Assembly (NCBI GenBank): GCA_964551975.1
Contig: CAZKFI010000026.1
Location: 1-30,176 of the forward strand
DNA from: REEB426 sp964551975
GTDB taxonomy: Bacteria; Actinomycetota; Actinomycetes; S36-B12
Direction: 5' to 3'
Length of the DNA: 30,176 nucleotides
Both the position numbers and the translations under genes were made by a program. The first letter of the stretch is position 1. Each line of letters opens with the position of its first letter. Under the pieces are notes generated by a model. It did not search any database and was not told the origin of the DNA. It saw only the letters and a list, made by a program, of their open reading frames with translations. Of the stretch, positions 23,575-30,176 are shown in pieces.

Positions 23575-24540
23575 TTAGATCGCCGTTGCCGCGGCGAGTG
23601 CCGCGGCACCAATGAGACCCGCTTCATTGCCGAGAGTTGCCAAGCGAACGTCGGGAACCGGACGAGGACTCCTGCCCACTGCGAGCTTTTCAGTCAACGT
23701 CGCCCGCGCACTAGCCAACAGCAGGTCTCCCGCCTCCGAGACCCCGCCGCCGATAACGAATGCCCCTGGATCGAGAATCGAACTGAGATCAGCGAGCCCC
23801 CGACCAAGCCAGGTGCCCACCACGGTGAAAGCCTCCAGGGCTACCGGGTCCCCTTCGCGAGCCGCAGCCGTGACGTGCACGCCCTGAACACCCTCCGGGG
23901 TGCCGTCGCCGAGTGAAAGCAGCAGCCCAGCCTCCTGGCGACGTTCAGCGGCCAGGGTGCGCGCTTCACGCACCAAGGCATTGCCGCTGGCGTACTGCTC
24001 CCAGCATCCGTTACGTCCGCATCCGCAGGGTCGACCGTTGGGGACTGCGTTCATGTGCCCGATCTCGCCGGCAGCACCGTGTGCCCCCCGCAGGAGTTGG
24101 CCGTTGATGATGATCCCGCCACCGATACCGGTACCGACGGTGATGACTGTCAGGTCCTGGACATTCGTTCCAGCACCGGCGACGTACTCCCCCCATGCGG
24201 CGGCATTGCCATCATTTTCGACGATGACAGGCAGGCCTACTCGATCGGCGAGCAGCTCTCGGACCGGCACCTGGGGCCAGCCCAGGTTCGGCGCGAAAAA
24301 CACCGTCGATCGAGCAGCGTCCACGGGGCCAGCAATACCCAGACCCACGGCGACAACGGACTCTTCGGTCGCCTCACGCAGTTCACTGACGACCTCGCAC
24401 ACCGTGTTGAGCACACTCGTGGGGTCATTGCGGGCTGATTGACGTCGCGCCTGGTGAAGCACGCCGCCATCGGAATCCACCAAGCCTGCCAGGATCTTGG
24501 TACCACCGATGTCGATACCGATGCTGGCCGGTGCAGTCAC
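23575..24540 (-). CDS. glk: ROK-family glucokinase
   Basis: A 321-residue ROK-type sugar kinase, most likely glucokinase making glucose 6-phosphate. The ATP-binding motif DIGGTK is at residues 10-15, VENDGNAAAWGE holds the catalytic Asp region, GTGIGGG is the second phosphate motif, and GEIGH followed by CGCGRNGCWEQYAS is the zinc-binding ROK signature. No DNA-binding domain precedes it, so it is a kinase and not a repressor. The GTG start at 24540 is 6 nt from a TAGGCT -10 element. Together with the PPi-type phosphofructokinase 5 kb away it covers entry into glycolysis. Confidence 0.93.
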   Translation of the reverse strand: MTAPASIGIDIGGTKILAGLVDSDGGVLHQARRQSARNDPTSVLNTVCEVVSELREATEESVVAVGLGIAGPVDAARSTVFFAPNLGWPQVPVRELLADRVGLPVIVENDGNAAAWGEYVAGAGTNVQDLTVITVGTGIGGGIIINGQLLRGAHGAAGEIGHMNAVPNGRPCGCGRNGCWEQYASGNALVREARTLAAERRQEAGLLLSLGDGTPEGVQGVHVTAAAREGDPVALEAFTVVGTWLGRGLADLSSILDPGAFVIGGGVSEAGDLLLASARATLTEKLAVGRSPRPVPDVRLATLGNEAGLIGAAALAAATAI

Positions 24541-24546
24541 GCCCGA

Positions 24547-24552
24547 AGCCTA
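24547..24552 (-). promoter_or_regulatory. TANNNT -10 element, leaderless promoter of glucokinase
   Basis: On the minus strand TAGGCT is followed by 6 nt (TCGGGC) and the GTG at 24540-24538. Confidence 0.6.
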
Positions 24553-24670
24553 CGGTCCATCGCTCCGCTCGGCTGATGCCCGTCAGGCAGCGTGGCTGGC
24601 CGAGGTTGCCAAGCTGGTCTCCATGGCGCTGAAACAGCCGATACACCTGATACAGCCGGGGCTGGAGGTT

Positions 24671-25027
24671 TCACGGGGAACCAGATACCCGCCGCACTGG
24701 GACCCAGGTGATGCTGCTGGTCACCGGCTGCGCCGAGGTCGCGTTGAAAGCGCTGCGTGGCTCTCCGGGGGTGGATGGCTGGGTGACGCCCTGCAGCGCA
24801 AGCAGCGCAACGCAGAGCACGCAGTCAGGCTGCTCGCTGGGATCAGTGTGTGTTGCATGGGGTTCGACGATGGATCGCCGTGCCCAGGCAAGACCGCGCT
24901 GCAGCCCCTCGGTGAGTATCGCCATGCCGATGCTCACCTGCGGTGGCAGGCTCCGAGGATCCGGGCCGGGGTGAGGGCCCGACGGTTCGCTGCTCGACGC
25001 TTCCGGGTTCGACTGGTCTGCATTCAT
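24671..25027 (-). CDS. Small hypothetical protein
   Basis: A 118-residue protein with a Pro/Ser-rich, acidic N-terminal ~30 residues, a short amphipathic segment (VSIGMAILTEGLQRGLAWAR) and a Cys pair in PDCVLC followed by a hydrophobic stretch. I do not recognise the family firmly; small proteins with a Cys-x-x-Cys near this point are found at the same place in other actinobacteria (Rv2183c position). The start is good: AGGAG lies 9 nt upstream and overlaps the stop codon of the ArsA-like gene, 12 nt away, so the two are coupled. The last 40 residues look less protein-like than the rest, so a frameshift cannot be excluded. Confidence 0.6.
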   Translation of the reverse strand: MNADQSNPEASSSEPSGPHPGPDPRSLPPQVSIGMAILTEGLQRGLAWARRSIVEPHATHTDPSEQPDCVLCVALLALQGVTQPSTPGEPRSAFNATSAQPVTSSITWVPVRRVSGSP

Positions 25028-25039
25028 GAGGGCGTTCTC

Positions 25040-25948
25040 CTACCAGGCCTTTGGGTCTGCAGTGAAGTGCAGCAGAAGTGCGGACGGTGCAGCGCTCACT
25101 TCATCTGCGTCTGGTTCGACGGTGGATCCTTCGACGGGGGTTCCTTCGACCAGAGTTGCTTCGACGAGCCGCGCACGTCGCAGCGCCGCCGGAAGTTGCA
25201 GGGTGACGCACCGCTCCCCAACGCACACGATTACCCGCGGTGGCCCAGCATCACCCTCTAGAACTGCCCCTACGTCAAGCACCGCGTCTTCGCCTATCAC
25301 GCACGGCACCGGCAGGCGCCAGGTGATCGCGTCAGGTGACGATGTCACCGTTCCGGCATGCTCGCGCGCGGATAACAACGCAACGAGGAATCGTTGATGT
25401 GAATCCCCCAACTGGCGCACCTGCGCCTCAGCCACAGCGCGCCGAGCCTGGCTGAGCAGCTGGGCCATGAGCTGCGCGGGGCTGGGGTTCGTTGGATCGA
25501 CATCAAGACCGACCGGCATCGGCCCATGGGACTGGGCCGCAAACAGGGCCTGTTCCAGCGCCCGCTCGGCATCGGCCAACCACTGCATCCATCGCAGGAG
25601 GTCGGGACCGCAGTCCACTACGACCAGAGCATCCGGATCGCTCTGTGACAGGTGCGTCGCGAGCAGTGCAGCGAGGATTTCGTCGAGGCCGGGAAGCCAG
25701 GGCACCAAACGCGGATCTGGCGGCTGCTCGCCGATTGGGCCACCGATCCAACCTCCGAGTTCCTCAGCCGCTAGGCGCAGCAGTCCCCACCAGGGAACTC
25801 GCCACAACTCAGTCGAGCCGGCACCCAGCCGCAGCAGATAGATCGAGCGATCATCCGCAGCCGCTTCGGCTAGGGCCTCTTGGGCGAGCTGAGCGGAGTC
25901 GTAAGCCGAGTCGGCACTACACAGAATGAGCTGCGGTCGCTTCGACAC
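25040..25948 (-). CDS. ArsA-like protein lacking the P-loop
   Basis: A 302-residue protein. The middle part, PGLDEILAALLATHL followed by DALVVVDCGPDLLRWMQWL, matches the corresponding region of ArsA/Get3-type ATPases ('PGxDE' and 'VVDTAPTGxxLRLL'). The C-terminus, rich in beta strands and ending LLLHFTADPKAW, also fits. The N-terminus, where these ATPases have a GKGGVGKT loop, reads LILCSADSAYDSAQLAQEAL, so nucleotide binding at the normal site is unlikely. It overlaps the SRPBCC gene by 32 nt and is followed closely by the small hypothetical gene. This trio at this place is a conserved actinobacterial arrangement (Rv2183c-Rv2185c, from memory). Function unknown. Confidence 0.65.
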   Translation of the reverse strand: MSKRPQLILCSADSAYDSAQLAQEALAEAAADDRSIYLLRLGAGSTELWRVPWWGLLRLAAEELGGWIGGPIGEQPPDPRLVPWLPGLDEILAALLATHLSQSDPDALVVVDCGPDLLRWMQWLADAERALEQALFAAQSHGPMPVGLDVDPTNPSPAQLMAQLLSQARRAVAEAQVRQLGDSHQRFLVALLSAREHAGTVTSSPDAITWRLPVPCVIGEDAVLDVGAVLEGDAGPPRVIVCVGERCVTLQLPAALRRARLVEATLVEGTPVEGSTVEPDADEVSAAPSALLLHFTADPKAW

Positions 25949-26369
25949 GCTTCTTCAGTCCCTTGAGTGCCGTATCGATGATGACCTTCTCGGCCTTGCG
26001 CTTCATCATCCCGATCATCGGCACCTTGACATCAACCTGCAATTGATAGCGCACCGACGTGCTGCCATCGGGATTTGGACTCAAGGTGTAGCTGCCGTCA
26101 AGAGCCTTCAACAGGGCTTCAGCCTGGACAAGTCGCCAAGAGACCTGACGATCGTCATCCCAGGTGTAAGCGAGCTCGTAGGTATCGCGGACGATGCCAG
26201 AGTCCAGGGTAAATCGCGCGAGGGATGGCCGATCACCCGTGTGCTCCAGCACCTGAACGGCAGTGATGCCTTCACTCCACTGGGGGTAGGCGGTGAGATC
26301 CGAGATCACCGCCATGATGCGACTGGGTGGGGCGGAAATATCGATGCTCGATTCAGTGTGGTCAGCCAC
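25917..26369 (-). CDS. SRPBCC family protein
   Basis: A 150-residue SRPBCC/START-like protein, close in pattern to the actinobacterial 'polyketide cyclase/dehydrase' Rv2185c (TB16.3) type. The N-terminus ESSIDISAPPSRIMAVISDLTAYPQWSEG is the diagnostic start; strands follow, and a long C-terminal helix (MMKRKAEKVIIDTALKGLKKRVEA) closes the cavity. The ligand is unknown. GTG 26369 is supported by AGGAGG 4 nt upstream. TAGCCT further up (26388-26393 on the complement) could be a -10 element giving an ~11-nt leader. The 3' end overlaps the ArsA-like gene, so the products are probably made in step. Confidence 0.87.
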   Translation of the reverse strand: MADHTESSIDISAPPSRIMAVISDLTAYPQWSEGITAVQVLEHTGDRPSLARFTLDSGIVRDTYELAYTWDDDRQVSWRLVQAEALLKALDGSYTLSPNPDGSTSVRYQLQVDVKVPMIGMMKRKAEKVIIDTALKGLKKRVEATAAHSV

Positions 26370-26390
26370 CGGTCCTCCTCGAGGGTCAGG

Positions 26391-27191
26391 CTACCGGCGG
26401 GCTCGCGTTCGAGAAAGGTCCAGGGCGTAGGGAGTGCGCCGGCCGTGGAAATGCCCGACATTCACGCATTCGGTGCGCCCAACTCGTGCTCGGGCCCGAT
26501 GTGGCTGATGAACGTGTCCGAACAGGTGCACAAGTGGTTGGTGCTCCTCCAAGTAGGCCAACGTGGCGGCACTTCCCATCTCAAAGCGCCGGGCGACCGT
26601 GTCGTAGCAGAGTTCGGGGACGGCCGGAGGCAGGTGTGTGCACAGCACATCCACTGGACCGAGGGCGGCAATCTTGGCCGCGTACTCCTCTTCGGTGAGT
26701 TCGTAGGGAGTTCGCATCGGACTCACCAATCCACCGCCGACAAAACCGAATACGACTCCATCGATTGAAATCGTCTGAGCATCGAGCACCTGGTGACCTT
26801 CACGCAGGAACTTCGGCCAGAGGGCTGGCACATCAACGTTGCCGTAGGTGAGCAGCGCCGGCGTAGGCATAGCTGCGAACATCTGCTCGTACTGCGCCTG
26901 CACCATTGACTCCAGGATCTGCCAGCGCCCTTCCTGATCGGTGATTCCTCGACGTTCCCACGCAGCCGTGCTCAGTGCACGGGCCTCATCGAACCGCCCT
27001 GCGGTGCGAGCCTCGATGTAGGCCACCGTGTGCGCCGGCCCGAAGAGGTCGGCATAGATGCCCTGGGTGGGATCGTCATAGTCGAGGAAGAGGATCAGAT
27101 CGCCCAGGCAGATGAACAGGTCGGCTCCGACCGCGGCCCGGGAAAGTGCCTCGGCAGCCCCGTGGATATCCGAAGCAATATGCACCCGCAT
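26391..27191 (-). CDS. Metallophosphoesterase family protein
   Basis: A 266-residue calcineurin-like phosphoesterase. The metal-binding motifs appear in order: DIH (Asp8, His10), GDL near residue 31, GNVD in the middle, a lone His in CTHLPP, and the closing GHVHQPH. An insert of ~60 residues between the second and third motifs (DYDDPTQGIYAD to EQMFAAM) sets it apart from the smallest members. The substrate is unknown; a phosphodiester or nucleotide is usual for the family. Its ATG overlaps the stop of the upstream SRPBCC gene by one base (TGATG), so the pair is translationally coupled, and the next SRPBCC gene follows 21 nt downstream. Confidence 0.85.
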   Translation of the reverse strand: MRVHIASDIHGAAEALSRAAVGADLFICLGDLILFLDYDDPTQGIYADLFGPAHTVAYIEARTAGRFDEARALSTAAWERRGITDQEGRWQILESMVQAQYEQMFAAMPTPALLTYGNVDVPALWPKFLREGHQVLDAQTISIDGVVFGFVGGGLVSPMRTPYELTEEEYAAKIAALGPVDVLCTHLPPAVPELCYDTVARRFEMGSAATLAYLEEHQPLVHLFGHVHQPHRARARVGRTECVNVGHFHGRRTPYALDLSRTRARR

Positions 27192-27658
27192 CAGTGACCG
27201 CCGCCCACAGGCACCGGCTGGCCTACAGGCACCGACTCGCCCACTGGCACCCGCTCACCAACCACCCGGTCGGCCTCCAGAGCGTCCTTCAGCCGCCATA
27301 CATGGCGCTTCCAGGCCTGAGCCCGGAGCCTGCGCAGACGTGCCGCCGTCACCCGCGCCCGCCGCCCAGATCCAGTCGGTCTGGCCGTACCCGGGCGTCC
27401 AGATCCGGGCAGGTCTGCCCGCAGGTAGTGGTGCAGCAGGACTCCGTCTGCCATTGGCTCCAGCCAGATTTCCACGGAGCCCACGAGGGCACCGGTGGCC
27501 GACCACCGGATCCCGGCCAGCCCACGATCCATGAAGACGGTGAGGGTCAGATCCGGCCACCAGATACGCCAATGGGCCGGATCGGCCACCGCAGCCGCCA
27601 CCCGGGCTGGGTCCGCCGCGATGAAGGTCTCGTCCACCAGGTCGATGTCCCGGGACAT
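27191..27658 (-). CDS. SRPBCC/polyketide cyclase-like protein with a VPVG-repeat tail
   Basis: A 155-residue protein that begins SRDIDLVDETFIAADPARVAAAVADPAHWRIWWPDLTL, an SRPBCC-type start [segment abridged: key residues D-P-x-x-W-x-x-W-W-P], with a basic helix (ARLRRLRAQAWKRHVW) near the end. The tail is a short repeat, ERVPVGESVPVGQPVPVG. The frame is open to 27796, but that extension runs across the fadD start and promoter; ATG 27658 (or GTG 27664) leaves about 100 nt for divergent promoters and fits the domain. It is the first gene of the minus-strand run SRPBCC - phosphoesterase - SRPBCC - ArsA-like - small protein. Function unknown; the locus corresponds to the Rv2186c position in M. 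tuberculosis. Confidence 0.68.
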   Translation of the reverse strand: MSRDIDLVDETFIAADPARVAAAVADPAHWRIWWPDLTLTVFMDRGLAGIRWSATGALVGSVEIWLEPMADGVLLHHYLRADLPGSGRPGTARPTGSGRRARVTAARLRRLRAQAWKRHVWRLKDALEADRVVGERVPVGESVPVGQPVPVGGGH

Positions 27659-27767
27659 GCTCACCAACGGAGCATGCCAGGGACCTTGCGCAACGGCTCG
27701 TCGTGGTAGACGCTGGAAGTAGCCCCAGGTGGGTACCAGATCCAGGGTTTCGATCCAGGGAGTAAAC

Positions 27768-29564
27768 GTGTTGAAGGAATACAGCGTCCCGGCCATAGTT
27801 CAGCCGCCGACCAGCGGCAGCCTGACCGATCACATCATCGAGAACGCCACGAAGTTTCCCGATCGAGAAGTCGTCGCTCTCAACCGCGGCGGGGTCTGGG
27901 TCGGCGTGACCGCTCGTGGCTTCTTGGACGAAGTCAAGGCCGTCGCCAAGGGAATCCTCGCAAGCGGTGTTCGCCCGGGTGAGCGAGTGGGAATCATGTC
28001 CCGCACCCGTTATGAGTGGACCCTCGTGGACTATGCACTGTGGTACGCCGGTGCAGTCGGTGTACCTATCTACGAATCGTCATCGGCTGAGCAGGTCCAG
28101 TGGATTCTCAGTGATTCCAATGCCGTGGGTGTCTTCTTGGAGAGCGAGAAGAACCGCGCCGTGTTCAACGAAGTAGCTGTCGATGTACCGGACGTGACAC
28201 GAGTGTGGGTCTTCGACGACGGTGTCATCGATGACCTCAAGAAGGCGGGAGCATCGGTCAGCGATGCTGACCTCGAGGCTGCGCGTGCAACGGTGACGCC
28301 AGCGTCCATCGCCACCATCATCTACACCTCAGGCACGACTGGTCGCCCCAAGGGCTGTGTACTCACGCATGGCAACTTCATGTTCGAAGTGGACAATGTT
28401 GTGCAGGGCATGCCGGACGTGTTCTTGGCGCCCAATTCCAGCACCCTGCTCTTCCTGCCGATCGCGCACGTCTTCGGGCGAGTTGTGCAGCTCGGTGCAC
28501 TTCGGGCAGGTGCGCGACTGGGGCACTCGCCGGACATCAAGGATCTGCTCCCAGGCCTGCAGTCGTTCCAGCCGACCTTCCTGTTGGCCGTGCCGCGAGT
28601 CTTCGAGAAGGTGTTCAACTCAGCGCAGCAGAAGGCAACTGCGGACGGCAAGGGCAAGATTTTCGATAAGGCGGCGCATGTCGCAATCGAATACAGCCGC
28701 TCACTCGACGATGGCGGCCCGAGCCTCGGTCTGAAGGTCAAGCACACGTTGTTCGACCGCTTGGTCTACGGCAAACTGCGCCATGCCATGGGTGGCCAGG
28801 TTCGCTGGGCAGTGTCTGGCGGCGCGCCACTTGGTGAACGTCTGGGCCACTTCTTCCGCGGAATCGGCGTCACGATTCTTGAGGGCTACGGCCTTACCGA
28901 GACCAGCGCTGCAACCACGGTTAACCGTCCGAGTTCGCTGCGAGTCGGGACGGTCGGGCAGCCGTTCCCTGGGGCCAGCGTGAAGGTGGCACCCGATGGC
29001 GAGTTGCTGCTGGCCGGTGCGCAGATCTTCCAGGGCTACTGGAACAACCCCACCGCGACAGCTGAGGCAATCGAGGCGGACGGCTGGTTCCACTCCGGCG
29101 ACATCGGCGAGATCGATGACCGCGGATTCGTGCGGATCACCGGTCGCAAGAAGGAGATCATCGTCACCGCGGGCGGCAAGAACGTTGCTCCCGCCGTCAT
29201 CGAAGATCGCATTCGAGCACACTGGTTGGTCTCCCAGTGCATGGTCGTAGGTGATGCTCGACCATTCGTCGCCGCACTCATCACGATTGACGCTGAAGCA
29301 TTCCCCGCTTGGCTGAAGCAGGTTGGGAAGCCGGAGGACACCACGATCGCATCAATGGTCGATGACCCCGAACTGGTGGCCGTGATCCAGACCGCCGTGG
29401 ACGAGGGCAACAAGGCCGTCTCGGCAGCTGAATCGGTGAAGAAGTTCCGGATTCTGCCCGTGGATTGGACAGAGGAAGGTGGCCAGATGACGCCTTCCAT
29501 GAAGGTCAAGCGCAATGTCGTCATGAAGGAATACGAGGCCGAGGTGGCTGCGCTCTACAACTGA
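27768..29564 (+). CDS. fadD: Long-chain fatty acid--CoA ligase (FadD15-like)
   Basis: A 598-residue AMP-forming acyl-CoA synthetase that activates long-chain fatty acids for lipid synthesis or breakdown. The AMP-binding P-loop YTSGTTGRPKG lies near residues 186-196, YGLTETSAA near 374, a WFHSGDIGEID segment further on, and RKKEIIVTAGGKN near 460, followed by the catalytic C-terminal lobe ending MKVKRNVVMKEY. The overall pattern is of long-chain synthetases of the FadD15/FAA type. The frame is open to 27729; GTG 27768 is chosen because AGGGAG (27757-27762) is 5 nt upstream. It diverges from the SRPBCC operon and ends 25 nt before a strong terminator hairpin. Confidence 0.93.
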   Translation: MLKEYSVPAIVQPPTSGSLTDHIIENATKFPDREVVALNRGGVWVGVTARGFLDEVKAVAKGILASGVRPGERVGIMSRTRYEWTLVDYALWYAGAVGVPIYESSSAEQVQWILSDSNAVGVFLESEKNRAVFNEVAVDVPDVTRVWVFDDGVIDDLKKAGASVSDADLEAARATVTPASIATIIYTSGTTGRPKGCVLTHGNFMFEVDNVVQGMPDVFLAPNSSTLLFLPIAHVFGRVVQLGALRAGARLGHSPDIKDLLPGLQSFQPTFLLAVPRVFEKVFNSAQQKATADGKGKIFDKAAHVAIEYSRSLDDGGPSLGLKVKHTLFDRLVYGKLRHAMGGQVRWAVSGGAPLGERLGHFFRGIGVTILEGYGLTETSAATTVNRPSSLRVGTVGQPFPGASVKVAPDGELLLAGAQIFQGYWNNPTATAEAIEADGWFHSGDIGEIDDRGFVRITGRKKEIIVTAGGKNVAPAVIEDRIRAHWLVSQCMVVGDARPFVAALITIDAEAFPAWLKQVGKPEDTTIASMVDDPELVAVIQTAVDEGNKAVSAAESVKKFRILPVDWTEEGGQMTPSMKVKRNVVMKEYEAEVAALYN

Positions 29565-29589
29565 GGCCCAACTCAATCCCAGCGTGACA

Positions 29590-29623
29590 GCGGGACGGCT
29601 CCGCAATAGCGGAGCCGTCCCGC
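29590..29623 (+). terminator. Strong intrinsic terminator-like hairpin after fadD
   Basis: A perfect 14-bp stem: GCGGGACGGCTCCG (29590-29603) and CGGAGCCGTCCCGC (29610-29623), with a CAATAG loop and a moderately T-rich tail (TTCTCACTTTGTGCTT). It is placed 25 nt after the fadD stop. Confidence 0.85.
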
Positions 29624-29715
29624 TTCTCACTTTGTGCTTGAAGTTGACGCTTCTGGTCGGTGCAGTATTTGCTCCGTGCAGCGTTTGCACGATTCAGCAA
29701 TTGGGAATTGCAGCA

Positions 29716-29742
29716 GCTGGCTAGGGCACTGCCCTAGCCAGC
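29716..29742 (-). terminator. Terminator-like hairpin after the NlpC/P60 gene
   Basis: A perfect 12-bp stem GCTGGCTAGGGC (29716-29727) / GCCCTAGCCAGC (29731-29742) with a 3-nt loop ends 2 nt from the NlpC/P60 stop. A smaller inverted repeat GCAATT-GGG-AATTGC lies next to it at 29697-29711. Confidence 0.6.
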
Positions 29743-29744
29743 GC

Positions 29745-30176
29745 CTATCCGACGACGCGCCCGATGCCTGTGAAGTAGCGGTTGTACCAGGGGCCGAGGA
29801 TGTTGGAGACCAGAACTCCGTTACGCGGATTGGCCGCATGGACCATTTTGCCGTTGCCGATGTACAGACCGACGTGGTGCACGCTGCCGCCGAAATAGAA
29901 CACCAGATCACCAGGTTGCGCCTGACTCAAGGGGATCTTCCGAACCCGGCCGTACTGCGAGTAGCTGTAGTGCGGCAGCGAAATGCCGGCCTGCCGCCAG
30001 GCCATCATCGTCAAACCAGAGCAATCGAACGCAGTTGGTCCTGATGCTGCCGCTACGTAGCGGTCGCCAACCTGCGCTAGGGCATAACGCACAGCCGCCA
30101 TGGCCCTGGATCCACCGGCAAATCCGCCACCGGCACCACTGGCCCCGCTGCCGAGTGACGCTGCAGCTGACGCTGC
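29745..30176 (-). CDS. NlpC/P60 family cell-wall hydrolase, C-terminal part
   Basis: The frame is open to the window edge, so the start is missing. The visible 143 residues begin with a Gly/Ala/Ser-rich linker (~24 residues) and then a complete NlpC/P60 domain. The catalytic Cys is in AFDCSGLTMMAW, the His in HHVGLYIGNGKMVH, and a further polar residue (His/Asn) in MVHAANP. Family members are secreted D,L-endopeptidases that cut peptidoglycan stem peptides; the missing N-terminal part should hold a signal peptide and perhaps a coiled coil. The linker resembles that of RipA/RipB-type proteins of actinobacteria, though this is inference. Transcription probably ends at the hairpin at 29716-29742. 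Confidence 0.9.
   Translation of the reverse strand, partial: AASAAASLGSGASGAGGGFAGGSRAMAAVRYALAQVGDRYVAAASGPTAFDCSGLTMMAWRQAGISLPHYSYSQYGRVRKIPLSQAQPGDLVFYFGGSVHHVGLYIGNGKMVHAANPRNGVLVSNILGPWYNRYFTGIGRVVG

Noticed and set aside
24497..25261. A 254-codon frame on + through the glucokinase promoter and small-protein region
   Set aside because: Overlaps minus-strand genes with ribosome sites and coupling; its translation is low in complexity with a repeated FDGGS stretch that is the antisense of the ArsA-like C-terminus.
1..30176. Mobile element, prophage, tRNA or rhodopsin/blh genes
   Set aside because: No transposase, integrase, phage-type protein, tRNA-like fold, rhodopsin or Blh sequence was recognised on either strand.

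Overview
The window is a GC-rich, gene-dense chromosomal segment of an actinomycete (Actinobacteria). Evidence for this: a PASTA-domain Ser/Thr kinase, class II DAHP synthase, a two-subunit CrtYc/CrtYd lycopene cyclase, frequent GTG starts, and many genes that appear leaderless, with a TANNNT -10 element 6-7 nt before the start codon. The gene order metF - polyprenyl diphosphate synthase - PASTA kinase - class II DAHP synthase - PlsC - small protein/ArsA-like/SRPBCC - FadD is, from memory, close to the Mycobacterium tuberculosis Rv2172c-Rv2187 region (idsA2, pknL, aroG, fadD15). The species cannot be named; two N-runs and one frameshift suggest a draft, possibly metagenomic, assembly. Layout: (1) 1-3182, the tail of an MMPL-type transporter, an SDR-type NAD-dependent epimerase, an alpha/beta hydrolase, an SRPBCC protein and a DUF305 lipoprotein, all on +. 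(2) 3193-12607, a carotenoid island. A methyltransferase (-) diverges from a + strand operon of CruF-like hydratase, GT2 glycosyltransferase and CrtD-like desaturase. metF (-) separates this from a second + operon of GGPP synthase, CrtI and CrtB, which converges on crtYc-crtYd (-). Together these suggest a monocyclic (gamma-carotene-type), 1'-hydroxylated and glycosylated carotenoid. (3) 12644-15954, a stand-alone NadR-like kinase, the PASTA kinase and a lipoprotein. (4) 16070-21554, alkyltransferase, DAHP synthase, a phosphofructokinase with the PPi-type D104/K124 signature behind a LacI/cre-like operator, a DUF1028 protein and glycerol kinase. (5) 21587-29564, PlsC, a lipase-like hydrolase, a small membrane protein, ROK glucokinase, then a minus-strand run of SRPBCC - metallophosphoesterase - SRPBCC - P-loop-less ArsA-like protein - small protein, diverging from FadD. 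(6) 29745-30176, the catalytic end of a secreted NlpC/P60 hydrolase behind terminator hairpins. Metabolically the window joins isoprenoid/carotenoid synthesis, glycolysis entry (ROK glucokinase, PFK), glycerol and fatty-acid activation for lipids (GlpK, PlsC, FadD), aromatic amino acid entry (DAHP synthase), one-carbon metabolism (MetF) and cell-wall control (PASTA kinase, NlpC/P60). No RNA gene, insertion sequence, CRISPR array or prophage was seen, and no gene-free stretch exceeds about 180 bases.
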